Source: Flavobacteriaceae bacterium UBA6268
Lineage (GTDB): Bacteria > Bacteroidota > Bacteroidia > Flavobacteriales > Flavobacteriaceae
Assembly (NCBI GenBank): GCA_002440705.1
Contig: DJVA01000031.1
Location: forward strand, 1-64,000
DNA length: 64,000 nucleotides
Reading direction: 5' to 3'
Positions 1 to 8,199 of the stretch are shown one piece after another; position 1 is the stretch's first letter, and every line of letters begins with the position of its first letter. The notes beneath the pieces are model-generated. The model saw nothing but the letters and a program-made list of their open reading frames with translations. It had not been told where the DNA came from and made no database searches. The translations under genes and the position numbers were made by a program.

Positions 1-38
1 CCAAAGGCAAACAGCGCTATGTAAAAAATCCTATTCAT
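1..38 (-). CDS. Unidentified gene, N-terminal 12 codons only (cut by the window edge)
   Basis: On the minus strand an ATG at 38 opens a frame (MNRIFYIALFAF) that runs off the left edge. It overlaps the stop codon of the metalloprotease gene by 8 nt (ATGAATAG) and has a GGAG sequence five bases upstream of its ATG. The hydrophobic start suggests a signal peptide or membrane segment. Function cannot be told from 12 residues. The same 8-nt overlap occurs at other operon junctions in this window, which supports it as a real start. Confidence 0.6.
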   Translation of the reverse strand, partial: MNRIFYIALFAF

Positions 39-1599
39 TGTTCTCCTTTAGGATGACCGTTTCCTGGCTGCTGCCGTCATTGTAAATCTTCTGCACGTTG
101 TACAGCCCGGGGGCCAGGTCGGGGATAAAATGGGGGCTGTTGATGGCCGTGGAATCTTGGGGGGTAATGGTAACATTGGTGTTGAACACCCCATCGTTGA
201 ACTGTATCAAACTCCCTTCAGAGGCGGTGCGGTTCCAATTATCGTAACAGCGCCTTTTCCCGTACTCGGCCAGTTGCCCAATGTAAATGGACGAATGGTT
301 AGGGTGCATGATGGAGTTGTAATCGGTTTCCTCTTTGGTGTGGGCGGCCAGGATGGTAAAACTGGACTGAAAATTGTTCTCCTCAAATTCGCAGGGACCA
401 TTGACGCAATCGTAATTGTCCTGATTGGCACAGTTACAGGACTGGAACACATAATCGAACCCCGGTTGAAACCTCGGCAAGGTATGGGGGTCTGGATCGG
501 GCCCTGCCATGTAATACTCCCCCTTATAGGGTTCGTACAAAGAGGCAATTGGCGTTTCAACGGCAGCAAATATACCGGAAGGGTCCCAATCGATGCTTTC
601 CTGCATCCGTATTGCCTGCCCTACAGTAAAATTGTCCATACAGCCATCTTCAACAACAGTATAAGCCATATAATTTCGCACGTCCGCATCAAGGATAAAA
701 TAGGGTGTTCCTTGGCAATCCACACCATTGCCCACATAACTACAATTAAATATGTCATCATAATCAATTGTAAACTTAGGTGCGGCGGCAGTGTCCAAAA
801 CTACGTCCCCGTTGGTCAGGGCATTGAAACAAGGCATTTCAGGGTATTCGGGATCGCATACCAAAGTTTGGTCCCTCGTAACGTGTTCGCAGTGGTAATT
901 GGAATAATCAAAACCATTAAAGGTATGTAACAAACTGAACACATGCCCTACCTCATGAGTGAGGACAGCAGTTGTTAAATATTCCGCCACCAAATAACAT
1001 TCAGGTTTAAATTGGAATGCGGCACCCAACCAGGAGGGCGAACTATTAACTACATAGATATTTAAGGCATCGGCTTTCCATTTCCCAATATTTTTGGCAT
1101 AGCTCAAGAACTTTGCCATTTCGCAATTATGAAGATCCGAATATCCCTTGGGATCTATCTCCGCTAAAGTAGTGCATTGTCGAGTATCGGGGTTTTGGTA
1201 ATAATGTGGTTGATCCGGTTCGCTGTCAAATTCATCAAAACCCCGATACTTAAAGAAAATGTTATACGGATTGAAAGCAATGTTCAGGTTGGCCACAGCA
1301 GTCAATACGGTATGTTCGATAAGGGGCACATCAAACCCGCCATTGGGATCGTTGACTTGCCAAAAGTAAATGTTGAATACCACAGGGTCAAAATTTTCCA
1401 GGTCCGCAGGGTCAATTGAACCGTTATAAGTTCCCTGTGGCACCGTATAGACAACCGCTTCAGGAAGCTGTTGAAGAAAATCGTACCCGCAAATAGTATC
1501 CTCTTGGGCAAAAATTTTGTTGCGATCGGTTAAAAAGAGACAAAAAAGAGCAAGGAAGAATACATACGTTCCCCTCCCCCAAGAAGGTGTTGTTTTCAT
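31..1599 (-). CDS. Secreted M43-type (pappalysin/cytophagalysin-like) zinc metalloprotease
   Basis: Predicted exported metzincin endopeptidase of 522 aa. The N-terminus has a signal peptide ending near FAQ-ED. The zinc site is HEVGHVFSLLH, with H215, E216, H219 and H225 by position. A Met-turn follows in NYMAYT, then C and FTVGQAIRM, as in M43 enzymes. The family motif is HExxHxxGxxH, and here the Gly is Ser, which is unusual. Several Cys residues suggest disulfides outside the cytoplasm. The last ~30 residues (PGLYNVQKIYNDG, then TVILK) resemble a short T9SS type A sorting domain, but this is only a resemblance. It lies 62 nt downstream of the exosortase F partner gene on the same strand and overlaps the next gene by 8 nt. 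Family is fairly certain; substrate is unknown. Confidence 0.8.
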   Translation of the reverse strand: MKTTPSWGRGTYVFFLALFCLFLTDRNKIFAQEDTICGYDFLQQLPEAVVYTVPQGTYNGSIDPADLENFDPVVFNIYFWQVNDPNGGFDVPLIEHTVLTAVANLNIAFNPYNIFFKYRGFDEFDSEPDQPHYYQNPDTRQCTTLAEIDPKGYSDLHNCEMAKFLSYAKNIGKWKADALNIYVVNSSPSWLGAAFQFKPECYLVAEYLTTAVLTHEVGHVFSLLHTFNGFDYSNYHCEHVTRDQTLVCDPEYPEMPCFNALTNGDVVLDTAAAPKFTIDYDDIFNCSYVGNGVDCQGTPYFILDADVRNYMAYTVVEDGCMDNFTVGQAIRMQESIDWDPSGIFAAVETPIASLYEPYKGEYYMAGPDPDPHTLPRFQPGFDYVFQSCNCANQDNYDCVNGPCEFEENNFQSSFTILAAHTKEETDYNSIMHPNHSSIYIGQLAEYGKRRCYDNWNRTASEGSLIQFNDGVFNTNVTITPQDSTAINSPHFIPDLAPGLYNVQKIYNDGSSQETVILKENNE

Positions 1600-1661
1600 A
1601 CCATAAAAATTTAAAATTTAATTACTTGAAGATACGAAAATAAACGGAATCTTGGGTGAAT

Positions 1662-2093
1662 TCAAAATTTATTACTTCCATAAAAATAAAACCCCGGCAC
1701 CAACAACAACAGCAAAATAGGATGGATCAAAAACCGACGCACGTAGAACAAGGGCTGCATCCCTCCCGCTTCCGAAGTTTGCAGCAACACTACAAAGGCC
1801 AGGAGCAATAGTACAAAGGCCAACCCATAGAGCAGCAGGGAAAACCGCACCACGTCCCTTTTTTGGAACCACAGCCAAAGGATGACCAACGAAATGCTGC
1901 TGTTCAACCAAAACCGTAGGGAAACGCTCCACAATAAGCCCCAAAAGTCCAACTCCAGTAAAGGCTGGGTCGCGTAGGCACTCTTAAAAAAGAGGATCAA
2001 GGGGTCGTAAAACAACACAGGGGCATAAGCCCGTACCAGCACCAACACGCCCACCAAAAGCAAAATCCCTATCACCCTTACTCCTTTAGCCAT
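1662..2093 (-). CDS. Exosortase F system-associated membrane protein
   Basis: A 143-aa integral membrane protein with about four hydrophobic segments. Its position directly behind XrtF, its size and motifs such as FYDP near the N-terminus and RRFLIHP near the C-terminus match the small membrane protein that accompanies XrtF in Flavobacteriia (TIGR04127-type). The start at 2093 (MAKGVRVIG) is preferred over an upstream in-frame Met, because it gives an 8-nt overlap (ATGGCTAA) with the XrtF stop and puts a hydrophobic segment at the N-terminus. Its biochemical role is unknown; it is presumed to work with XrtF in the inner membrane. Confidence 0.8.
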   Translation of the reverse strand: MAKGVRVIGILLLVGVLVLVRAYAPVLFYDPLILFFKSAYATQPLLELDFWGLLWSVSLRFWLNSSISLVILWLWFQKRDVVRFSLLLYGLAFVLLLLAFVVLLQTSEAGGMQPLFYVRRFLIHPILLLLLVPGFYFYGSNKF

Positions 2094-2634
2094 TGCTTTT
2101 TGATTTTGGGATGGAACGCACCCATACCACCCACAGCAAAAATACAAACCCATAAATAATGCCCGGAAACACTACCGTATGCAACACTTCCTGATACTCG
2201 GGATACTCGTAAAGGGCAACGGCCAGGACGGCAATGCGCAGCAAATTGATGGCGTAGATCAATACCGCCCCGGCCAGTACAAACACCAAGGTTTTTTGCC
2301 ATTTCTGAAAAAATGCCACCACAAATGCCACAAATAAAATAATGACGCTCAAGGAATTGCACCCTTCCACAATACTTCCTACAATGGTGCCTTCTACCCC
2401 CAATTGCATGCTGGGAGGATGGTCGTGAGCCACCACCTGCGATGCATACCCCCATTCATTCAACAAGGTTTCACTTTGGGTGGCCACCTTTTGGGTCACA
2501 AAATCGGGGTGCGGTGTTGGTCCTTTTGAGAATTGCAGGTACCCCCCATACAAAAAGCCCAAAACAAGGTAGGTACCCAAAAAGAGCAGTAGGAAACGGA
2601 GCACCGAACGGTATTTCCGGAAAAGTTCCTTCAT
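2086..2634 (-). CDS. xrtF: Exosortase XrtF (membrane cysteine transpeptidase-like sorting enzyme)
   Basis: Multi-pass inner-membrane protein of 182 aa with the exosortase Cys-Arg-His triad in order: C92 in VEGCNSLSV, R123 in NLLRIAVL and H142 in LHTVVFPG. Exosortases recognise C-terminal sorting signals with a short motif, a membrane helix and a basic tail. XrtF is the short form found in Flavobacteriia. The start at 2634 was chosen because the longer frame would run into the divergent GAF gene and add 47 residues absent from the family. A TACATTTG box lies only 5 nt upstream of this ATG on the minus strand, so the transcript may be almost leaderless. No PEP-CTERM-like substrate was seen in this window. 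Confidence 0.85.
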   Translation of the reverse strand: MKELFRKYRSVLRFLLLFLGTYLVLGFLYGGYLQFSKGPTPHPDFVTQKVATQSETLLNEWGYASQVVAHDHPPSMQLGVEGTIVGSIVEGCNSLSVIILFVAFVVAFFQKWQKTLVFVLAGAVLIYAINLLRIAVLAVALYEYPEYQEVLHTVVFPGIIYGFVFLLWVVWVRSIPKSKSNG

Positions 2635-2682
2635 CCCCACAAATGTAGTCAAATTGCATGGCTCTATCTTGGCTTTTTGAAA

Positions 2683-2690
2683 TACCTTTG
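2683..2690 (+). promoter_or_regulatory. Possible promoter -7 box for the GAF gene
   Basis: TACCTTTG matches the Bacteroidota TAnnTTTG box and ends 14 nt before the GAF-domain ATG at 2705. No well-spaced TTG -33 element was found. A second TAnnTTTG box facing the other way (2640-2647 on the minus strand) would serve xrtF. Confidence 0.4.
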
Positions 2691-2704
2691 CAAAAAAGTG
2701 CTTC

Positions 2705-3160
2705 ATGAATTTTGCTTCCTTACAACCGCGCATCCAAACCATCCTTTCTGGGGAAAATACCCCCGTCGAAACCAAGCTTACACAAATTTGTGAGTGGTTG
2801 CAGGAACAGGTCCCCCATTACGATTGGGTGGGGTTTTACTTCGCCAACGAGGCCGAGCGCACCCTACACCTCAAGGCTTTTGCGGGCGAGCCTACCGACC
2901 ACACCGTCATCCCTTTTGGGAAAGGCATCTGTGGGCAGGTAGCCGAAAGCAACGCCAATTTTGTGGTACCCAACGTCAAGGCCCAGGACAACTACATCGC
3001 CTGCAGCATCCACGTAAAATCGGAAATTGTCATCCCCCTTTTCAAGGATGGAAAAAACATTGGGCAAATAGACATCGACTCCCACACCATCAATCCCTTC
3101 AGCAAGGCCGACGAACACTTTTTGGAGTGGGTCAACGAAGCCGTCGCGGAAGTACTTTAG
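2705..3160 (+). CDS. GAF domain protein, free methionine-(R)-sulfoxide reductase family
   Basis: A 151-aa single GAF domain close to fRMsr (YebR/YKL069W-type), which reduces free Met-R-sulfoxide in the cytoplasm. Family motifs are clear: FGKGICG with C76, YIAC with C100, then SEIVIP and GQIDIDS. The 24-residue spacing between the two Cys matches that between the last two of the three conserved Cys of characterised members. The first conserved Cys, ten residues before C76, is replaced here by His66. The enzyme may therefore use a two-Cys cycle or have lost activity and act as a sensor. It is divergent from xrtF and convergent with the MacB-type permease. Confidence 0.8.
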   Translation: MNFASLQPRIQTILSGENTPVETKLTQICEWLQEQVPHYDWVGFYFANEAERTLHLKAFAGEPTDHTVIPFGKGICGQVAESNANFVVPNVKAQDNYIACSIHVKSEIVIPLFKDGKNIGQIDIDSHTINPFSKADEHFLEWVNEAVAEVL

Positions 3161-3259
3161 CGCTCAATAGGCCCTAGGTCAATTTTCAAGGCATGCTTAG
3201 CTAGTTTTACTCCCATACAACTGCGGGTTTAAAGCATAGCAAAAGGGAGTCAAAGGGGA

Positions 3260-3314
3260 GGTTATAGCGTGGTTATAGCATGGTTATACCCTGCCTATAG
3301 CATTCTTATAGCAT
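3260..3314. repeat. Five-copy 11-bp tandem repeat
   Basis: Five consecutive 11-bp units in the gap between the GAF gene and the permease: GGTTATAGCGT, GGTTATAGCAT, GGTTATACCCT, GCCTATAGCAT and TCTTATAGCAT. The period is exact with no indels and the units differ by one to four bases. No open frame covers it and no function is known. The period is close to one DNA helical turn. Confidence 0.85.
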
Positions 3315-3354
3315 GGAAAGTAGTGAGAAAATAGCTTCGAAAACCAAGGGTTTT

Positions 3355-4608
3355 CTACATTCCGGTGCGGATGGCCTCCACAGGATCCAGCCTGGAAGCC
3401 TTCAGCGCGGGGAGAATGCCGGAGATAAGCCCAATAGCAGCTGCAATAACCGTGCCTATTAGTATGTTGAAGGGAGAAAGAACAAATTCAAAATCGCCAG
3501 TAAACGCAGAAACAATCAACGAAGCCAGGTAGACTAAAATCAATCCTACCGCACCCCCAATCACAGCCAAAATCATAGCTTCAAACAAAAATTGGGAGAG
3601 GATAAACTTGCGCTTGGCCCCAAGGGATTTCTGAATACCAATCAAACTGGTACGCTCCTTCACGCTCACAAACATAATGTTGGCAATTCCAAAACCACCC
3701 ACCAGCAGGGAAAACAGGCTAATGATACCCCCAATCCAGTTCATGGTCCCCGTGATGCTGTTGATGGCATCGGTAAACCCTTGCAGCTGGTTTACAAAGA
3801 AATTATCAATTTCATCGGTTTTCAAGCCGCGTTTCAAGCGCATTTTTTGCTTCAACATGGCGATAAATTCCGCATTGTCCACTCCTTTTTTTGGCTTGAT
3901 GATGATGAACGGAAAAAGATTCTTGTTATTGGTCCCAAACAATCTTCGGATAACATTCACGGGCAGAAACACGGCCTCGTCCTTGGAGTCGCCCAAGGCG
4001 AAGCCTTCTTTTTTCAGCACGCCAATTACCGTATACTTTTGTCCATACAGCCGCACCTTCTTCCCAAGGGCCTGTTCGGGCGAATTGAACAGGGAATTGC
4101 AGATTTCGTAACCAAGTACAACTACCTGCGCCCCGCTGTTGGACTCGAGCTCGTTGTAGAATCGGCCTTCCAGTATTTTTAAATCCTCAATGTTATAATA
4201 ATCGTCCGATACGGCTCCAATATTCACATTTTCCACGCTCTTGTCCTCATACTTCATGGTTTCCTGGGGCACATTAAGCGTATAGGAAATGGCTTCTACG
4301 CCGGGAAGGGATTTCTTTAGGTATTGGTATTCATCATAACTCGCTGTAGGGAACTGTTCCCATTTCCAGCGGGGGACGTCGGTGGGCCCAAAGGAAAAAT
4401 GCCCCAAGTAGATGGTGCTGTTGTCCAGTCCGCTGATGGTATCCTCAATCTCGTTTTTCAGGGAATCCACCGCCGTCAGTACTGCAATGATCGAGAAGAT
4501 CCCAATGGTGACCCCTAACAACGACAAAAAAGTACGCAACATATTGGTGCGCAGTGCATTAATCGCAAAATTGAAACTCTCCTTAAGGACCCTCAAATAA
4601 ATAATCAT
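3355..4608 (-). CDS. MacB/FtsX-type ABC transporter permease
   Basis: A 417-aa permease with the MacB layout. TM1 is near residues 20-45 (ending in GIFSIIAVLTAVD), followed by a ~220-residue periplasmic MacB_PCD domain. Three C-terminal helices form the FtsX domain (GIANIMFVSVKERT, GIQKSLGAKRKFILSQ, then AIGLISGILPALKA). Such proteins pair with a cytoplasmic ATPase for efflux or lipoprotein handling (mechanotransmission class). No ATPase gene adjoins it here, so its partner is encoded elsewhere. The start at 4608 (MIIYLRVLKESF) is preferred to an upstream Met. It is divergent from purH. Confidence 0.85.
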   Translation of the reverse strand: MIIYLRVLKESFNFAINALRTNMLRTFLSLLGVTIGIFSIIAVLTAVDSLKNEIEDTISGLDNSTIYLGHFSFGPTDVPRWKWEQFPTASYDEYQYLKKSLPGVEAISYTLNVPQETMKYEDKSVENVNIGAVSDDYYNIEDLKILEGRFYNELESNSGAQVVVLGYEICNSLFNSPEQALGKKVRLYGQKYTVIGVLKKEGFALGDSKDEAVFLPVNVIRRLFGTNNKNLFPFIIIKPKKGVDNAEFIAMLKQKMRLKRGLKTDEIDNFFVNQLQGFTDAINSITGTMNWIGGIISLFSLLVGGFGIANIMFVSVKERTSLIGIQKSLGAKRKFILSQFLFEAMILAVIGGAVGLILVYLASLIVSAFTGDFEFVLSPFNILIGTVIAAAIGLISGILPALKASRLDPVEAIRTGM

Positions 4609-4692
4609 GGCAGCAAATCGTGTCTTTTTTTGCAAGAATAAAGATAGGTCTTTTTAAACAAAGTTATGTTACATATTTCCTTAGGATTTACG

Positions 4693-4700
4693 TACTTTTG
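4693..4700 (+). promoter_or_regulatory. Promoter -7 box upstream of purH
   Basis: TACTTTTG fits the Bacteroidota TAnnTTTG element and ends 28 nt before the purH ATG at 4729. No convincing TTG is seen at the expected upstream spacing. If used, it excludes the longer purH frame beginning at 4666. Confidence 0.45.
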
Positions 4701-4728
4701 CACCTTAATCCAGCACAATACTTTTTCC

Positions 4729-6261
4729 ATGGCAGATGCAGTGAAAATCCAATCGGCACTTATTTCGGTATTCCATAAAGACGGGCTTGCCCCCATCGTC
4801 AAAAAACTGCACGAATTGGGGGTTACCCTCTATTCTACTGGAGGTACCGAACAATTCATTCAAGAATTGGGCATTCCGGTAGTGCCGGTAGAATCTGTTA
4901 CCAATTATCCTTCCATTTTGGGAGGGCGTGTCAAAACCCTGCATCCTAAAGTATTTGGTGGCATTCTCAATCGCCAGGAAAACGCCTCCGACCAAGCCGA
5001 AATGGAACAGTACCATATTCCACAATTGGACCTGGTCATTGTAGACCTCTACCCTTTTGAGAAAACGGTAGCCTCTGGTGCCAGCGAGCAGGACATTATC
5101 GAAAAAATAGACATCGGGGGCATTTCCCTGATTCGTGCTGCTGCCAAGAATTTCAAGGACACGCTCTGTGTCGCTTCCATGGAAGACTACGACCAGGTGC
5201 TCCAAATCATTTCAGACGGCCAGGGCACTACCAGCCTAGCACAACGGAAGCATTTTGCAGCAAAAGCCTTTAATGTCTCTTCGCATTATGACACAGCTAT
5301 TTTCAACTACTTCAACAGCGACCATGGAATGGCCGCTTTAAAACTTAGCGAGTCTAAAGGACAGGTGCTTCGTTATGGGGAAAACCCACATCAAAAAGGC
5401 TATTTCTTTGGCAATTTTGAAGCCATGTTCGATAAACTGCACGGCAAGGAATTGAGCTACAACAACCTTTTAGACGTGGATGCTGCCGTGAACCTGATGA
5501 GCGAATTTTTGGGAGAAGCCCCAACTTTTGCCATCCTCAAGCATAACAATGCCTGTGGCATCGCCCAAAGGGAGAACATCCATCAAGCCTACGTCGATGC
5601 CCTAGCGGGCGACCCCGTTTCAGCCTTTGGAGGTATCCTGATTGCCAATAACAAGATAGACGCTGCTACTGCTGAGGAAATACACCAACTGTTTTGCGAA
5701 GTGGTCATTGCCCCATCCTTTTCCGATGAGGCTCTTGAAATCCTGAAAGGAAAGAAAAACCGGATTCTCATGGTTTGGAAAGAAACCAAACTCCCAGAAA
5801 CTACGGTAAGGACCTGTCTTAACGGCACCTTGGTGCAAGATCGGGACCACCTAACCGATACCGTTGAAAATTTAACAACCGTCACCCACAATAAACCCAC
5901 TGCAAATGAGTTAGAGGATTTGTTATTTGCCTCCAAAGTGTGCAAGCACACCAAGTCCAATACCATCGTATTGGCCAAAAACAAACAGCTTTGTGCCAGT
6001 GGTACCGGACAAACCTCTAGGGTCGATGCCTTGCGACAAGCCATTGAAAAGGCCAATAGTTTTGAATTCGACCTAAAAGGTTCCGTCATGGCCAGCGATG
6101 CCTTCTTTCCATTTCCGGATTGCGTGGAAATTGCAGACCAAGCGGGAATTACGGCAGTGATTCAGCCCGGGGGCTCTATTAAGGACGAACTGAGTATCGA
6201 TTACTGCAATGGGCACAACCTAGCAATGGTATTTACTGGGGTGAGGCATTTTAAGCATTAA
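4729..6261 (+). CDS. purH: Bifunctional AICAR formyltransferase / IMP cyclohydrolase
   Basis: A 510-aa cytoplasmic enzyme for the last two steps of purine synthesis: AICAR + 10-formyl-THF to FAICAR, then ring closure to IMP. The N-terminal MGS-like cyclohydrolase domain spans about residues 1-150 (STGGT, GGRVKTLHPK, DIGGISLIRAAAKN). The C-terminal transformylase domain follows (LRYGENPHQ, LKHNNACGIA, DPVSAFGG, DAFFPFPD, VIQPGGS). Length is normal for the family. The start at 4729 (MADAVKIQSAL) was chosen because a promoter-like box lies between it and the first in-frame Met, and the extra 21 residues are not family-like. It precedes mreB by about 60 nt. Confidence 0.96.
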   Translation: MADAVKIQSALISVFHKDGLAPIVKKLHELGVTLYSTGGTEQFIQELGIPVVPVESVTNYPSILGGRVKTLHPKVFGGILNRQENASDQAEMEQYHIPQLDLVIVDLYPFEKTVASGASEQDIIEKIDIGGISLIRAAAKNFKDTLCVASMEDYDQVLQIISDGQGTTSLAQRKHFAAKAFNVSSHYDTAIFNYFNSDHGMAALKLSESKGQVLRYGENPHQKGYFFGNFEAMFDKLHGKELSYNNLLDVDAAVNLMSEFLGEAPTFAILKHNNACGIAQRENIHQAYVDALAGDPVSAFGGILIANNKIDAATAEEIHQLFCEVVIAPSFSDEALEILKGKKNRILMVWKETKLPETTVRTCLNGTLVQDRDHLTDTVENLTTVTHNKPTANELEDLLFASKVCKHTKSNTIVLAKNKQLCASGTGQTSRVDALRQAIEKANSFEFDLKGSVMASDAFFPFPDCVEIADQAGITAVIQPGGSIKDELSIDYCNGHNLAMVFTGVRHFKH

Positions 6262-6268
6262 ATTTTGT

Positions 6269-6276
6269 TACATTTG
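6269..6276 (+). promoter_or_regulatory. Possible promoter -7 box for the mre operon
   Basis: TACATTTG, a perfect TAnnTTTG match, lies 45 nt before the mreB ATG and just after the purH stop. No clear -33 TTG was found at the right distance. It suggests that the mreB-rodA operon can be transcribed separately from purH. Confidence 0.45.
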
Positions 6277-6321
6277 TAAGAATACCGAAGCCATACTTAA
6301 TTTTACAACACCGCGACCACT

Positions 6322-7350
6322 ATGGGATTTTTTGATTTTCTCACCGAAGAGATAGCCATCGACCTCGGAACTGCCAACACCCTCATCATCCATAACGACA
6401 AAGTCGTAGTAGATGCCCCATCCATTGTGGCCCGGGACCGTATTTCGGGAAAAATTATCGCTGTAGGGCGCGAAGCAGCACGCATGCAGGGAAAAACCCA
6501 CGAAAACATCAAGACCATACGGCCCTTGAAAGATGGGGTTATTGCCGACTTCGACGCTAGTGAAAAAATGATCAACATGTTCATCAAGGACATTCCCGCC
6601 TTAAAGAAGAAATGGCTCACGCCCTCCTTGCGTATGGTGGTGTGCATTCCCAGCGGCATCACCGAAGTGGAAATGCGAGCGGTGAAGGAAAGTGCCGAAC
6701 GTGTGAATGGAAAGGAAGTATACCTTATCCACGAACCCATGGCAGCGGCTATTGGTATTGGCGTGGACATCATGCAGCCCAAGGGGAACATGATTGTGGA
6801 CATTGGTGGGGGAACCACCGAAATTGCCGTGATTGCCCTTGGCGGTATTGTTTGTGATAAATCCGTAAAAATTGCCGGGGATGTCTTTACCAACGACATC
6901 GTCTACTACATGCGCACCCAGCACAACTTGTATGTTGGGGAACGTACTGCGGAAAAAATAAAGATCCAAATTGGCGCGGCCACCGAGGACCTAGAGCTTC
7001 CACCAGACGAAATGGCGGTACAAGGAAGGGACCTCCTTACCGGAAAACCAAAACAGGTACAAACTTCCTACCGAGAAATTGCCAAAGCTTTGGATAAATC
7101 GATCCTGCGCATTGAAGATGCCGTGATGGAAACCCTATCACAAACACCCCCCGAATTGGCAGCAGACATATACAATACTGGGATTTACCTTGCTGGGGGC
7201 GGTTCCATGCTTCGTGGCTTGGACAAGAGACTCTCCCAAAAGACCGACCTTCCCGTGTACATTGCAGAAGACCCTCTGCGTGCTGTAGTTCGTGGTACGG
7301 GAATCTGTTTAAAAAACCTCAACAAATACAAGAGCGTATTGATCAAATAA
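6322..7350 (+). CDS. mreB: Rod shape-determining actin homologue MreB
   Basis: A 342-aa cytoplasmic actin-like ATPase that forms filaments under the inner membrane and guides the elongasome. Visible motifs are phosphate-1 (IDLGTANTLI), phosphate-2 (VDIGGGTTEIAVIALGG), EPMAAAIG and the adenosine motif (GIYLAGGGSMLRGLD). Length is normal. It begins a five-gene plus-strand cluster, mreB-mreC-mreD-mrdA-rodA, with short gaps or overlaps, the standard order in Bacteroidota. Confidence 0.97.
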   Translation: MGFFDFLTEEIAIDLGTANTLIIHNDKVVVDAPSIVARDRISGKIIAVGREAARMQGKTHENIKTIRPLKDGVIADFDASEKMINMFIKDIPALKKKWLTPSLRMVVCIPSGITEVEMRAVKESAERVNGKEVYLIHEPMAAAIGIGVDIMQPKGNMIVDIGGGTTEIAVIALGGIVCDKSVKIAGDVFTNDIVYYMRTQHNLYVGERTAEKIKIQIGAATEDLELPPDEMAVQGRDLLTGKPKQVQTSYREIAKALDKSILRIEDAVMETLSQTPPELAADIYNTGIYLAGGGSMLRGLDKRLSQKTDLPVYIAEDPLRAVVRGTGICLKNLNKYKSVLIK

Positions 7351-7368
7351 CGGAAAGCAAACAGTTCC

Positions 7369-8199
7369 ATGCAACAGATTATCCATTTCTTCATTCGGAA
7401 TAAAAATTTCCTGTTGTTCTTGTTGCTTTTTACCATTTCCATCGCTTTTACCATCAATTCACATACCTACCATGGCAACCGTTTCGTGAGCTCGGCCAAT
7501 TTCATTTCGGGAAGCATCTTTGGATTTAAAAGTGCCATCACAGAATACCTAGGATTGAAATCACAAAATGAAAAACTTGCAAAGGAAAACCGCGAACTTC
7601 GTTCCAGATTGCTCAACGTAAACCCTTCTGGAGAAGTCGAAAATACCAATCCACCCCTTGTAGTAGATAGCACCTATACCTTTATCAATGCCAAGGTGAT
7701 CAATAACAGCTACGGAAGGACCAAAAATCAATTAACCATCGATAAAGGTAAAAAAGACGGGGTGGTAATCGACATGGGGGTCATGTCTCCAGAGGGAGTG
7801 GTGGGCATTGTGAGTCACACTTCATCAAATTACGCATCCGTACAATCGGTGCTCAACACCAACAGCCAGGTAGTAGCCAAATTCAAAAAATCAAATCACT
7901 TTGGCACCTTAGTCTGGGATGGAAAAGACCCCAGCATCCTGCAATTGAAGGAAATACCTCGAATCGCTCCTGTAGGCAAAGGCGATACCATTGTTACCGA
8001 TGGCAGGTCGACCATTTTTCCGGAAGGAATCCCAATTGGCACAGTGTCCGATTTTGAGATTGAAGAAGTAGGCGATTATTACCGCATACAGGTAAAATTG
8101 CTAACGGACATGACCAGCTTGAAACATGTATACTTGGTTCAGCGAGTCGATGCTCCCGAAATAAAGGCATTGGAAAACGAGGCAAACGATGTGGAATAA
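7369..8199 (+). CDS. mreC: Cell shape protein MreC
   Basis: A 276-aa bitopic inner-membrane protein: an N-terminal TM helix (about residues 12-30), a coiled coil (SQNEKLAKENRELRSRL, about residues 65-85), then the periplasmic MreC beta-barrel domains (GVMSPEGVVGIVSHT, DGRSTIFPEGIPIGTV). It links MreB to PBP2 and RodA. The stop overlaps the mreD start by 11 nt, so translation is probably coupled. Confidence 0.95.
   Translation: MQQIIHFFIRNKNFLLFLLLFTISIAFTINSHTYHGNRFVSSANFISGSIFGFKSAITEYLGLKSQNEKLAKENRELRSRLLNVNPSGEVENTNPPLVVDSTYTFINAKVINNSYGRTKNQLTIDKGKKDGVVIDMGVMSPEGVVGIVSHTSSNYASVQSVLNTNSQVVAKFKKSNHFGTLVWDGKDPSILQLKEIPRIAPVGKGDTIVTDGRSTIFPEGIPIGTVSDFEIEEVGDYYRIQVKLLTDMTSLKHVYLVQRVDAPEIKALENEANDVE

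Noticed and set aside
130..930. Plus-strand open frame of 266 codons
   Set aside because: It lies opposite the M43 protease, which has a signal peptide and catalytic motifs; the plus frame has no recognisable domain.
2086..2775. Longer xrtF frame starting at 2775
   Set aside because: It would overlap the divergent GAF gene by about 70 nt and adds 47 residues outside the exosortase family; the start at 2634 fits better.
3260..3314. CRISPR array
   Set aside because: The 11-bp units are contiguous with no spacers, and no cas gene is present.
3339..3355. Terminator GAAAACC-AAG-GGTTTTC after the GAF gene
   Set aside because: The stem is short, has no T-run on the plus side and overlaps the permease stop codon; support is too weak to list.
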